The position numbers were made by a program, and so were the translations under genes. Positions 54,366 through 63,023 of a stretch of DNA of 64,000 nucleotides are shown piece by piece. Position 1 is the first letter of the stretch. Every line of letters starts with the position of its first letter. Origin of the DNA: Flavobacterium sp. NKUCC04_CG (GTDB taxonomy: Bacteria > Bacteroidota > Bacteroidia > Flavobacteriales > Flavobacteriaceae); NCBI RefSeq assembly GCF_019345525.1, contig NZ_JAHKRA010000007.1:116853-180852 (forward strand), read 5' to 3'. Below the pieces are notes generated by a model, which worked only from the letters and a program-made list of their open reading frames with translations, had not been told where the DNA came from and searched no databases.

Positions 54366-55742
54366 ATGTACAATCCTTCCGATAAAAACAGCATCGTATC
54401 TTTTGCGCAAAAATTGCTCAACCGCTGCCTATTGGACTGTATCGAAAAAACCGCAGCTGAAGACTTATACAAGGGTAAAGGCAGTTTTGGTCAAATATTG
54501 GAAAAACACTATTTTGGATACGATTTAAATTCCGATTCCGAACCCGATTTCCCTACTGCGGGATTGGAGCTGAAAACTGCGCCACTAAAAACTTTAAAAT
54601 CGAAACAGTATCGTTCCAAGGAGCGCTTGGTATTAAATATAATCAATTATATAGATGTCGTTGAGGAAAGCTTTGAAACGAGTTCGTTTTTAAAAAAGAA
54701 TGCGCAGATTTTACTGGTCTTTTATTTGCACGAACCCGAAAAAACGGTATTGGAATACCAAGTCAAATTAGTAGGTGAGTGGAGTTTTCCGCAAACCGAT
54801 TTGGAAATTATTCGCAACGATTGGAATTTTATAGTAGAAAAAATTAGAGCGGGTAAGGCTCATGAATTATCCGAGGGCGACACCTTTTATTTAGGGGCTA
54901 GTACCAAAGGAGCCAATGCCAGTTCGTTGAGAGCGCAACCCTTTAATGAAAAACGCGCTATGCAAAGGGCATTTTCGTTTAAGCAAGGTTATGTCAATCA
55001 CGTCATTGCTACTTTAGCGGGAGAATCCAAACCCCAATACGGAAAATTGTTAACAGCACTTGCCGCTAAGACCAAAACCATTGAGGCGGTTGTTTTGGGC
55101 CGCTTACAGCCTTATTACGGTAAGACTATTGCTAAAATCATAGCAGAGACTGGAGTGGCACTCAATGTTACAGCCAAAAATTTCACAGCTAGTTTTACGA
55201 ATCTCTTATTGGGTATAGAACTGGACAAACAAATAGAAGAATTCGAAAAAGCCGAAATCATCGTTAAAACACTGCGATTAGATGAGCGTAATTTACCTAA
55301 AGAATCCATGTCTTTTCCCAATTTTAAATATGAGGAAATCATCCATTTGCATTGGGATAATTGCGACTTTAAACAGATTTTAGAGCATAAGTTTCTATTG
55401 GTGTTCGTCAAATACAACGGCGACGAATTGTATTTCGATAAGGCAGTTTTTTGGAACATGGAACAGCTTCATATTCGGGAAGCTCAACGGGTGTGGTTGG
55501 CAACCCAAGCATTGGTTAGCGAGGGTTCGATTGTTAAAGAAATTAAAGGGGGAAGGCGATATACCCATTTTCCGACTAAAGCTTTTAGTGCGGTAGCGCA
55601 TGTGAGGCCTCATGCTTTAAATGCAGACGATACCTATCCTTTGCCCGTTCCCGATCGACAAACAGGACTAACCGCCTATACCAAACATTGTTTTTGGCTC
55701 AACAACGATTTTATTAGAGACGAGATTTATTTAAAATCATAA
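54366..55742 (+). CDS. Sau3AI/MutH-fold type II restriction endonuclease
   Basis: A 458-residue endonuclease. The N-terminal MutH-like domain has the nuclease triad Asp61, Glu68, Lys70 in EPDFPTAGLELKTAPLK, with the same D-x6-E-x-K spacing as MutH (Asp70, Glu77, Lys79). A second, apparently catalytically degenerate MutH-like half follows, as in Sau3AI. Sau3AI cuts GATC, and the paired 5mC methyltransferase lies upstream, so GATC is the predicted site. The two genes are separated by a terminator-like hairpin. Confidence 0.88.
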   Translation: MYNPSDKNSIVSFAQKLLNRCLLDCIEKTAAEDLYKGKGSFGQILEKHYFGYDLNSDSEPDFPTAGLELKTAPLKTLKSKQYRSKERLVLNIINYIDVVEESFETSSFLKKNAQILLVFYLHEPEKTVLEYQVKLVGEWSFPQTDLEIIRNDWNFIVEKIRAGKAHELSEGDTFYLGASTKGANASSLRAQPFNEKRAMQRAFSFKQGYVNHVIATLAGESKPQYGKLLTALAAKTKTIEAVVLGRLQPYYGKTIAKIIAETGVALNVTAKNFTASFTNLLLGIELDKQIEEFEKAEIIVKTLRLDERNLPKESMSFPNFKYEEIIHLHWDNCDFKQILEHKFLLVFVKYNGDELYFDKAVFWNMEQLHIREAQRVWLATQALVSEGSIVKEIKGGRRYTHFPTKAFSAVAHVRPHALNADDTYPLPVPDRQTGLTAYTKHCFWLNNDFIRDEIYLKS

Positions 55743-55847
55743 ATTCAGTAAGCGCTATTTTTAATCTGTGCTGTGGCGAATCGGAAGGTTTATGAATATA
55801 CGACGGTGGTTTGACATTAAAAAAGCATTTGTTTTTCTAAAAGGAAT

Positions 55848-55855
55848 ACCTTTGC
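55848..55855 (+). promoter_or_regulatory. Possible -7 box (TACCTTTG) of the second SulP gene
   Basis: Fits TAnnTTTG and would give a leader of about 125 bases. The rest of the 244-base gap holds nothing recognised. Confidence 0.4.
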
Positions 55856-55986
55856 GCGCATAAATGCAAGCGATATCGTTAACCATAAAATAATTGGACA
55901 ACAGTCGGTTGCTATTACGGTTTTTTTAAATGCTAAATTGAGCTAAATCTGACCCGCGTTCAAAACGTTTTTTACTTAAAAAATTT

Positions 55987-57516
55987 ATGAGAGAATCACT
56001 TTTGCAGTTCCGAAAAACAATCAATATAAAAAATGAATTGCTGGCAGGACTCACTGTGGCCATGACCATGATTCCGGAATCTTTGTCGTTTGCTATCTTG
56101 GCAGGTTTGTCTCCATTAACAGGATTGTATGCTGCTTTTCTGATGGGTATCGTTACGGCAATCTTAGGAGGACGTCCCGGTATGGTTTCGGGTGGAGCAG
56201 GGGCTACGGTAGTGGTTTTGATAGCCTTGGCTTCTTCGCATGGTGTAGAATATTTGTTTGCGGCTCTTTTATTAGCCGGTTTTTTTCAGTTTCTGGTTGG
56301 TGTATTTAAATTGGGCAAATTTGTACGGCTGATTCCACAGCCCGTTATGTATGGTTTCCTAAACGGTTTGGCTATTATAATTTTTGTGGCACAGCTCGAA
56401 CAATTTAAGGTATATGATGGAGATGGATACACGTGGTTGCAGGGCTCTGCCTTGTATATCATGTTGGTTTTGTTGTTGTTAACCATAGGTATAGTAACGC
56501 TATTGCCTAAATTGACTAAAGCCGTTCCCGCTTCGTTGGTAGCCATTATAGTAGTCTTGTGCATTGTTTATTTTGGCGGTATAGAAACCAAACGCGTTAT
56601 GGATATTGCCTCGATCAGCGGATCCTTACCACAATTTCATATTCCAATGGTACCATTTACCTTAGAAACCTTACAGATTATTGCTCCTTATGCTTTAGTG
56701 ATGGCTGGTGTGGGATTGGTAGAATCGCTATTGACTTTAAATTTGGTCGATGAAATGACCAATACCAAGGGAAATTCAAACAGAGAAGCCATGGCTCAGG
56801 GTACGGCCAATGTGGTTAATGGTTTTTTTGGAGGCATGGGCGGTTGTGCTATGATTGCACAAACCTTTGTTAATCTCAATGCTGGCGGACGAACCCGTAT
56901 TTCTGCCATAATAGGGGCATTGACTATATTGCTTATTATCTTGATTGGCGCTCCTGTTATCGGGCAAATACCCATGGTGGCCTTGGTAGGAGTGATGATG
57001 ATCGTAGCAATCAGTACTTTTGAATGGGCTTCGTTTAAAATCATTCGCAAAATGCCTCGAAGCGATATTTTTATTGGAATTTTAGTTGCTGCCATTACGG
57101 TTGTTTTTCACAATTTAGCCGTTGCAGTATTGGCAGGTGTTATTATTTCTGCCTTAGTATTCGCTTGGGACAATGCACAGCGTATTCGCGCTAGAAAATC
57201 AACAGACGAGGACGGACGTCGGGTTTACGAAATTTATGGACCGCTTTTTTTTGGATCGACTACCACTTTTTTAGAGAAATTTGATGTGGAAAATGATCCC
57301 AATGCAGTGATCGTCGATTTTAAAGAATCGCGAGTAGTGGATATGTCTGCCATAGATGCTTTAAATAAACTCACAGAAAAATATAGCAAACAACAAAAAA
57401 AATTGACTTTAAGGCATCTCAGTGCCGATTGCATTCAATTGTTGCACCATGCCGGCGATTTTATAGAAGTTAATATAGAAGAAGATCCAACTTATCTCGT
57501 AATGCCCGAAAAGTAA
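55987..57516 (+). CDS. SulP-family anion transporter with STAS domain
   Basis: Inner-membrane protein of 509 residues, about 12 helices (MIPESLSFAILAGLSPLTGLYAAFLMG at the N-terminus, in part), and a C-terminal STAS domain from about residue 410 (VIVDFKESRVVDMSAIDALNKL). It differs from the SulP at 2724-4280 in having a full STAS domain and no carbonic anhydrase partner. Sulfate or another inorganic anion is a likely cargo, but it is not proven. It is followed by a 331-base gap. Confidence 0.9.
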   Translation: MRESLLQFRKTINIKNELLAGLTVAMTMIPESLSFAILAGLSPLTGLYAAFLMGIVTAILGGRPGMVSGGAGATVVVLIALASSHGVEYLFAALLLAGFFQFLVGVFKLGKFVRLIPQPVMYGFLNGLAIIIFVAQLEQFKVYDGDGYTWLQGSALYIMLVLLLLTIGIVTLLPKLTKAVPASLVAIIVVLCIVYFGGIETKRVMDIASISGSLPQFHIPMVPFTLETLQIIAPYALVMAGVGLVESLLTLNLVDEMTNTKGNSNREAMAQGTANVVNGFFGGMGGCAMIAQTFVNLNAGGRTRISAIIGALTILLIILIGAPVIGQIPMVALVGVMMIVAISTFEWASFKIIRKMPRSDIFIGILVAAITVVFHNLAVAVLAGVIISALVFAWDNAQRIRARKSTDEDGRRVYEIYGPLFFGSTTTFLEKFDVENDPNAVIVDFKESRVVDMSAIDALNKLTEKYSKQQKKLTLRHLSADCIQLLHHAGDFIEVNIEEDPTYLVMPEK

Positions 57517-57847
57517 AGTTTGTAGCTTGTAAAACGGGTAAATTAACTCGACTGTTGAGGTGATTTTTTGACTGCCTTTTCACAACAAATAAACAACTGA
57601 AAGTGTAGCTGTTATAAAACTATACGGGTCGTTTATTGATTTGTCGTTTATTGAGAATAGTATAAAACATTGGTTATACCCTTAAACTTTTATATATTTA
57701 CAGAGCGGAATTTTAAGGTTTTTCTCGAATTTTCTTAGTCTAAGCCCGGTTGATGTTTATAACAATAATGGGGCGTGTATTTTGTTTGATTAAAATCCAT
57801 TAGCAAAACGAGTTTCGCGCCAACTTAAAACAAAAAACAATTTAGTA
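57517..57847. other. Intergenic region between SulP and FAA-hydrolase genes
   Basis: AT-rich with no hairpin, RNA or repeat I can support. No exact TAnnTTTG box for the downstream gene is visible. Confidence 0.45.
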
Positions 57848-58834
57848 ATGAAATTAGCAACAATACAAAACAACACCAGAGATGGGCAGTTGGTTGTAGT
57901 CAATAAAAAATTAACTCAAGCCATAGCAGTGCCTCAAATTGCAGCAACCATGCAGGCGGCTATAGACAATTGGAAAACGACCGCTATACTTTTGCAAAAC
58001 GTATATCAGGATTTAAACGACGATAAATTAACCGAAACGATAGACTTTACTACTGCAGCCGTAATGGCTCCAATTCCAAGAGCGTATCATTGGGCTGATG
58101 GTAGTGCTTATGTTACCCATGTGGAATTGGTTAGAAAAGCGAGGAATGCTGAGTTACCGGAGTCTTTTTGGACTGATCCGCTTATGTATATGGGGGCTTC
58201 CGATGCTTTTATCGGAGCCAATGACGATATCGAAATTGCCGATGAGGCTTGGGGTATCGATTTTGAATCGGAAGTAGCAGTAATTACAGACGACGTTCCT
58301 GCTGGAGTTAGTGCAGAAGAAGCGCTGTCACATATCAAGTTGATTACAATTATCAACGATGTGTCGTTGAGAAACTTAATTCCAAACGAATTGTCTAAAC
58401 AGTTTGGATTTTATCAATCCAAACCGTGGACTTCCTTTGCGCCGGTTGTAGTTACTCCCGACGAATTAGAAGGCGACTGGAAAGGTGGAAAGCTTCACTT
58501 GCCGTTGTATTCCACCTTAAATGAGCAATTAATCGGTTCGCCTAATGCTGGAGTTGATATGACTTTTAATTTTGGACAACTCATAGCTCATGCTGCTAAG
58601 ACACGTTCACTGATGGCTGGTACGGTAATTGGTTCAGGTACAGTAGCCAATCAAGGCAGTGTTGATGGATCGAGTTGTTTGGCTGAGGTTCGTTGTTTGG
58701 AAATTATTAAAGACGGGAAACCATCAACACCTTTTATGAGTTTCGGTGATAGAATCGAAGTAGAAATGAAAGACCAAAATGGTCAAACAATTTTTGGAAA
58801 AATAAACCAAGTAGTAACTCAATACAATAAGTAA
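57848..58834 (+). CDS. Fumarylacetoacetate hydrolase family protein
   Basis: A 328-residue enzyme of the FAA-hydrolase superfamily. Metal ligands appear in the E-x-E motif of WGIDFESEVAVI near residues 137-148 and in the Asp of NDVSLRN, and GSGTVANQG is the conserved loop. The family includes fumarylacetoacetase (tyrosine breakdown) and various decarboxylases and isomerases. No other tyrosine-breakdown gene is nearby, so the substrate remains open. Confidence 0.9.
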   Translation: MKLATIQNNTRDGQLVVVNKKLTQAIAVPQIAATMQAAIDNWKTTAILLQNVYQDLNDDKLTETIDFTTAAVMAPIPRAYHWADGSAYVTHVELVRKARNAELPESFWTDPLMYMGASDAFIGANDDIEIADEAWGIDFESEVAVITDDVPAGVSAEEALSHIKLITIINDVSLRNLIPNELSKQFGFYQSKPWTSFAPVVVTPDELEGDWKGGKLHLPLYSTLNEQLIGSPNAGVDMTFNFGQLIAHAAKTRSLMAGTVIGSGTVANQGSVDGSSCLAEVRCLEIIKDGKPSTPFMSFGDRIEVEMKDQNGQTIFGKINQVVTQYNK

Positions 58835-58960
58835 CTATATACGTGTAGTTATTAAAGTGATTGGAGGAAATTTTGCTTGAGCATGCCCTTTGGTGTCCGA
58901 ATTTTAAATCTCCTCTGCGAGCCTACCGAGCGACTTATTTCGCGTGATATATAAAAACAA

Positions 58961-58991
58961 AAAAACTCTCAATTATGTTGAGAGTTTTTTT
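58961..58991 (+). terminator. Terminator after the FAA-hydrolase-family gene
   Basis: Stem AAAAACTCTCAA / TTGAGAGTTTTT with loop TTATG and a T run. A close copy of this hairpin, with a compensatory base-pair change, ends the window (63971). Confidence 0.85.
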
Positions 58992-59106
58992 GTTTACAAA
59001 GGATGGTTTACAGATACTTAAAGCATGTGTAGGTCTTGTGATTTTGTCAAAATAGCATGAATTTTTTTGTATATTACCTGTGTTTTAAGAGAGGGATATT
59101 AGTATC

Positions 59107-59844
59107 TTGATTTACCACACGAAAGGATTGACTTCTTCGAATTTCATTTCGCGCGGCAGCGGGGGGAGTCCGATTTATGATTTGAAAGGAGATTTTTTAG
59201 GAACGGATGATGAAGGATTTGAGGGAGAAATTCTATTTATGGATAGAAGAACATTTACGGCACATGGAGGCTATAACAATGGTACCGATAATTCCAAAAA
59301 AGGTGGGATTAGTCACAAAAATGCAAAGATGTTGGGACAAAATTTAAAACAAGTTATAGGTAGTAATCCGGCTAAAGACTTTACTCAAGCAGATATAGAT
59401 ATGGTAAATAATGCAATTACTCATGTGGTTTCTCAGATGGGGGATTATGGTAAAGAATTGCAATTGATGCCTGATGGAAAAAGCTCTAGTTATTTTGCGA
59501 TACAAGTTGGTGAAGCAAATAACTTCTCTGCTATAGCCTCAAATAGTGGTAATCCGTACAATTGGGATACATGGGATTCTCCTGCATTTTTTAATGAAGC
59601 ACAACAGAAAATGACTTATAATATTACAAGCAGAGTATGGAGGAATACTACGGGTTTTACAGTTCATAATATTCAAAATACTGCAGTTCATGAGATAGGT
59701 GGACATATGATAAATAAATTCCCAGGAGGTGAGGTTTTAGGTCATCGAGGGGCTTATGAATTACAAATGAGTCATTCTACTTGGAGCAAAACGACAAATA
59801 ATTTTAAAAATGAAATTTTAAATGGAAAAAACAGGATTAAATAA
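59107..59844 (+). CDS. Orphan polymorphic-toxin C-terminal module
   Basis: A 245-residue frame from a TTG at 59107, closed upstream by a TAA at 59086; no ATG start or signal peptide exists. The opening GSGGSPIYDLKGDFLGTDDEGFEG is the linker usually found just after an RHS core, so the frame looks like a toxin domain cut from its RHS carrier. A HEIGGH motif lies at NTAVHEIGGHMINKFPGG near residue 200, followed by GHRGAYELQMSHSTW. It resembles a zinc site but the spacing is HExxxH, not HExxH. The toxic activity is unknown. A lipoprotein gene overlaps its end by 23 bases. The first residues are encoded by an inverted border element (59112-59164). Confidence 0.6.
   Translation: MIYHTKGLTSSNFISRGSGGSPIYDLKGDFLGTDDEGFEGEILFMDRRTFTAHGGYNNGTDNSKKGGISHKNAKMLGQNLKQVIGSNPAKDFTQADIDMVNNAITHVVSQMGDYGKELQLMPDGKSSSYFAIQVGEANNFSAIASNSGNPYNWDTWDSPAFFNEAQQKMTYNITSRVWRNTTGFTVHNIQNTAVHEIGGHMINKFPGGEVLGHRGAYELQMSHSTWSKTTNNFKNEILNGKNRIK
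59112..59164 (-). repeat. RHS-border element, inverted copy
   Basis: On the minus strand it reads CCCCGCTGCCGCGCGAA, 18 other bases, then AATCCTTTCGTGTGGTA. The second half is identical to 63905-63921, and the first half matches the copies at 63722 and 63890 in 14-15 of 17 bases. Confidence 0.7.
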
Positions 59845-60409
59845 TTTTTATACCTTACTATTTATTTTGTTATCATTTGGTGGATGTGTTAATAGTAATA
59901 ATGAGCATGAGGTCGCTATAAATTGTGAAAAAATCATGATTGTAAAAGAGCTAGATTCTAATACTAAAGATGTTTACTTTATTTTGAATTTTGAAAACAA
60001 AACGAATGATACAATTAGGTTTATAAATTCAAATGAAATTGGTGAGTATTCAATGAATTATGTCGTTAATACTCGTTTTAATTTAAAGTATTCTAATGAC
60101 AAAGAAAATTTAAAAACGGTATATCGGCGTGAGTTTCTGTTACCACCAAAAAGTGATTTGAAGCAGCTTTATATTATTTCAAAATCTTTAGACATAGCAG
60201 TTACTAATATTGATCTATTATTAGAACAGGGCCAAATTGAGTATAACTCCATTGATGAAAAGGAGATAAGCGCGATTGAACGACGTTATAGAACATTTAA
60301 TGATTCAGTTAGAATTAGCATGAAAAATGTTCCGATACAATATATTAGCAAAAAAATAGATTTTGAAGAAGCAATGCAACTAATAGGAGGTAAGAAAATA
60401 AAGGTATAA
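59822..60409 (+). CDS. Lipoprotein, immunity candidate for the orphan toxin module
   Basis: A 195-residue lipoprotein (LLFILLSFGGCVNSNN lipobox) that starts inside the end of the toxin-like frame, overlapping by 23 bases. The mature part is a strand-rich domain with NFENKTNDTIRFINS. Position, overlap and envelope location fit an immunity protein for a toxin delivered to the periplasm or outer face. The family is not recognised. It is AT-rich compared with the core genes. Confidence 0.6.
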   Translation: MEKTGLNNFYTLLFILLSFGGCVNSNNEHEVAINCEKIMIVKELDSNTKDVYFILNFENKTNDTIRFINSNEIGEYSMNYVVNTRFNLKYSNDKENLKTVYRREFLLPPKSDLKQLYIISKSLDIAVTNIDLLLEQGQIEYNSIDEKEISAIERRYRTFNDSVRISMKNVPIQYISKKIDFEEAMQLIGGKKIKV

Positions 60410-60452
60410 AAAAGGCAGAATAAAGTAATGTTTTTTTAGTATCCTGATGGTG

Positions 60453-60486
60453 CCCTCGCTGGTGCGCGAATATCAAAGACATTCGC
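60453..60486 (+). repeat. RHS-border element, degenerate copy
   Basis: CCCTCGCTGGTGCGCGAA followed by an inverted GCGAAT / ATTCGC. It matches the 17-base element at 13 positions, the differences being transitions. It lies at the junction between the first immunity gene and the RHS core frame. Confidence 0.55.
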
Positions 60487-60495
60487 TACGATCAT

Positions 60496-63021
60496 TTGGG
60501 GAATCAAGTCAAGGTAGTAGCGGGTAACGATGTGGTTACGGAATCTTTTTATGGACTTCAGAGTCGTCTGCGAGCAACTACTTTGAGAAGACCAACCAAC
60601 GAAATCTTTCAACAGAACGAGTATTGGTATGATCGAAATAATAACGTTAACAAATTTTCCAATGCGGTTTCGTTAGCAGAGAACTTGGATATCGGGGGTG
60701 TTTCCAATAAGAGTTATTCGTATGACGAATATAACCGTTTGGTATCAGCAAATACTGCTTGGACAGGAAAGCGTGAGGTGCACAAACACAGCCTTAAAAT
60801 GAAATACAACCAGACTCACGGTATCGTAGAGAAATTTCAAAAGCACAGTGTTTTTAATGTATATACAGGTGAAACCCGTCTGACTGAGAATGACTTTAAA
60901 GGGAATTACCAGTATCTAAATCCCGATAAACCGCATGCGGTTTCGAATATCCGGATGATTGAGCCTACACATACTAGTTTACATTCCTATGTGTACGACA
61001 AGAACGGGAATTTGACTCAGAGTACGGAAAGAGTTGGTGCAAACTCGGTATCTAGAAATTTATATTGGGATGCACAAGATCGTTTGCAGGCTGTAGTCAA
61101 TGGAAATGAAGTTAGTTATTATGTGTATGATGCTTCTGGAGAGCGCGTAATTAAGAGTCTTGGAAACGCTCAGAATTTAATGGTAAACGGCGGTGAAGTT
61201 ACGGGGATGGCTTCCATAGATGAATTAGTGATTTACCCAAGTGGCTATTTGGTATACAGTGGGGATAAGTATACGAAACACTACTATTCCAATAGTCAGC
61301 GAATTGCGAGTCAGGTTGGAGATGTAGCGTTGTTGAATCCTATGTTGGTGCCGGATACCGAAGAGGGGCTACAGGCTAGAGTTTCGGATTTGCAAGATCA
61401 ACTGACTACAATTTATCAAGAAAATCAGTTGGGGAGACTGGGTTTTCAAGCTCGGGAGTCCGAATCTGATTGCGAAGAGGAACTGTATATTTTATTCGAA
61501 GAGTATGATAGAATGAAAAAAACAGACTGTGTTGAAATGATTAAGAATTTTCAACAGCAAGGTATGGATGCTTGTGAAATCATCAAACATATTCAACAAA
61601 CACCATGTTGGGTAGAACCTTGTAAATTAGAATACGATGAATATATGGGGTCTTTTGTAGGTTCTAACAATGTCAACTGTATTAAAAAGTTGGAGATGAT
61701 GGTTATGGAGGGGATGACTTATTGCGAGGCCATAACATACATGAGGGTGCATACAAACTGTCTTACGATCAGAACCGAAACAGACTGTTATTTCGAATTT
61801 ATGGCTATATTTAATGAATGTACCCGATTAAACGATTTTAGCTGTATAAAATTCTTGCAGACTTTACTGATGCAAGGGCTGACTTACTGTGAAATTATGG
61901 AGATTGTTACCGAGAGTGAATATTATGTGGATTATCTACCGACCGTACCGGAGGTGAAGGATCCGCCAGAGGTGGAGGAAACCTTTCCACCGGTAGAAGA
62001 ACCGGAAGTGGAGCCTGGAAATCCGATTCCAGAACCCGATCCGGTTATTCCGGATGAACCGATTATTCCAGAACCACCACATATACAAGGAAAAATTTGG
62101 TGGTATCATGGCGATCATTTAGGGAGTTCTTCTTATCTTACAGACGTCAATGGAATGCCTACACATTATTATGAATATTTACCTTTTGGTGAAATGATGG
62201 TGGAGCACAACAACAGTAATTTTGACAATATATATAAATTTAATGCCAAAGAGTTAGACGAGAAAACAGGTTATTATTATTATGGTGCTAGGTATTATAA
62301 CCCCAGAACGAGTTTGTTTTTGAGCGTAGACCCCTTAGCGGAGCAAACCATGGAACCGTATTCCTATGTCGGAAACAACCCGATTAACTTTACGGACCCT
62401 ACGGGGATGAGTAAGGAGGGAAGTGATGGGTGGTATGAGGATGAGCGGGGTACTATTACACATAGCCCGACTATAAATAGTCAAAAAGATCTTGATGATA
62501 AAAATATGAAAGGAAGCTTCATAGATAAATCATTTGTAGGAATTGATGGGGATAATAGAAATTACGATTTTAAGGAAAATGGTACTGTTGGGCGACGTTC
62601 AAAAGACGAAAGAATAGAGAGAGGAACTAAAGTACTAACTGTCGATAGAGTTGAAACTATAGTCAACGAAACAATTAGTAGAAATAATTTAGCTCCAATT
62701 GTAATTTCAGCGGTAGCTATATCACAATCTGATAGTCCAATTCCAGGGCCTGCAGATATATTTGCATTAGGGATGTTGTATAGCGCAATAACTAATATGT
62801 TTACTTCTACTGAAACGGAACAAATTTATACATTGCATTTTGCAAAATCTAAAAAAGGAAAATTATCTGAGCGTCAAGAGGAAGTTCAGCACAATCAAGC
62901 AGGAAATGGAAAATTAACAGGTGCCAAAAAGACAACACATCAAAAAAGAAGACCTGGAGATATGGGAGAGAAGAAGAGACAAAATACGAGTGGTAAAGGA
63001 AAAAAATGGAAACAAAGGTAA
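60496..63021 (+). CDS. RHS core protein, 5'-truncated, with a new C-terminal toxin
   Basis: The frame is open from about 60448 (after a TGA) with RHS-like residues NIKDIRYDHLGNQVKVV before the TTG at 60496, so it has no true start and is cut off from its N-terminal half. YD repeats (SYVYDKNGNLTQSTER, SYYVYDASGERVIKS) come first. Residues about 326-480 hold three Cys-rich repeats, and 481-530 a Pro/Glu linker. The RHS core end (GDHLGSSSYLTDVNG to NPINFTDPTGM) ends at residue ~638. The last ~204 residues are the toxin: a hydrophobic PIPGPADIFALGMLYSAIT and a basic tail rich in Lys, Arg and Gln. The enzyme type is unknown. It may be expressed only if fused or read from upstream. Confidence 0.75.
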   Translation: MGNQVKVVAGNDVVTESFYGLQSRLRATTLRRPTNEIFQQNEYWYDRNNNVNKFSNAVSLAENLDIGGVSNKSYSYDEYNRLVSANTAWTGKREVHKHSLKMKYNQTHGIVEKFQKHSVFNVYTGETRLTENDFKGNYQYLNPDKPHAVSNIRMIEPTHTSLHSYVYDKNGNLTQSTERVGANSVSRNLYWDAQDRLQAVVNGNEVSYYVYDASGERVIKSLGNAQNLMVNGGEVTGMASIDELVIYPSGYLVYSGDKYTKHYYSNSQRIASQVGDVALLNPMLVPDTEEGLQARVSDLQDQLTTIYQENQLGRLGFQARESESDCEEELYILFEEYDRMKKTDCVEMIKNFQQQGMDACEIIKHIQQTPCWVEPCKLEYDEYMGSFVGSNNVNCIKKLEMMVMEGMTYCEAITYMRVHTNCLTIRTETDCYFEFMAIFNECTRLNDFSCIKFLQTLLMQGLTYCEIMEIVTESEYYVDYLPTVPEVKDPPEVEETFPPVEEPEVEPGNPIPEPDPVIPDEPIIPEPPHIQGKIWWYHGDHLGSSSYLTDVNGMPTHYYEYLPFGEMMVEHNNSNFDNIYKFNAKELDEKTGYYYYGARYYNPRTSLFLSVDPLAEQTMEPYSYVGNNPINFTDPTGMSKEGSDGWYEDERGTITHSPTINSQKDLDDKNMKGSFIDKSFVGIDGDNRNYDFKENGTVGRRSKDERIERGTKVLTVDRVETIVNETISRNNLAPIVISAVAISQSDSPIPGPADIFALGMLYSAITNMFTSTETEQIYTLHFAKSKKGKLSERQEEVQHNQAGNGKLTGAKKTTHQKRRPGDMGEKKRQNTSGKGKKWKQR
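61471..61935 (+). other. Three tandem Cys-rich repeats inside the RHS frame
   Basis: Each repeat of about 50 residues has a Cys, an aromatic-rich helix, a second Cys after about 15 residues (TDCVEMIKN, VNCIKKLEM, FSCIKFLQT), then Q/E-G-M/L-x-Y-C-E (QQGMDACEII, MEGMTYCEAI, MQGLTYCEIM). The third lacks the last Cys. They are inserted between the YD-repeat part and the HLGSS core. Confidence 0.7.
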
Positions 63022-63023
63022 TT

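Noticed and set aside
59107..59844. Standard HExxH metallopeptidase
   Set aside because: The motif is HEIGGH, with one residue too many for HExxH, so a standard metallopeptidase label is not used.
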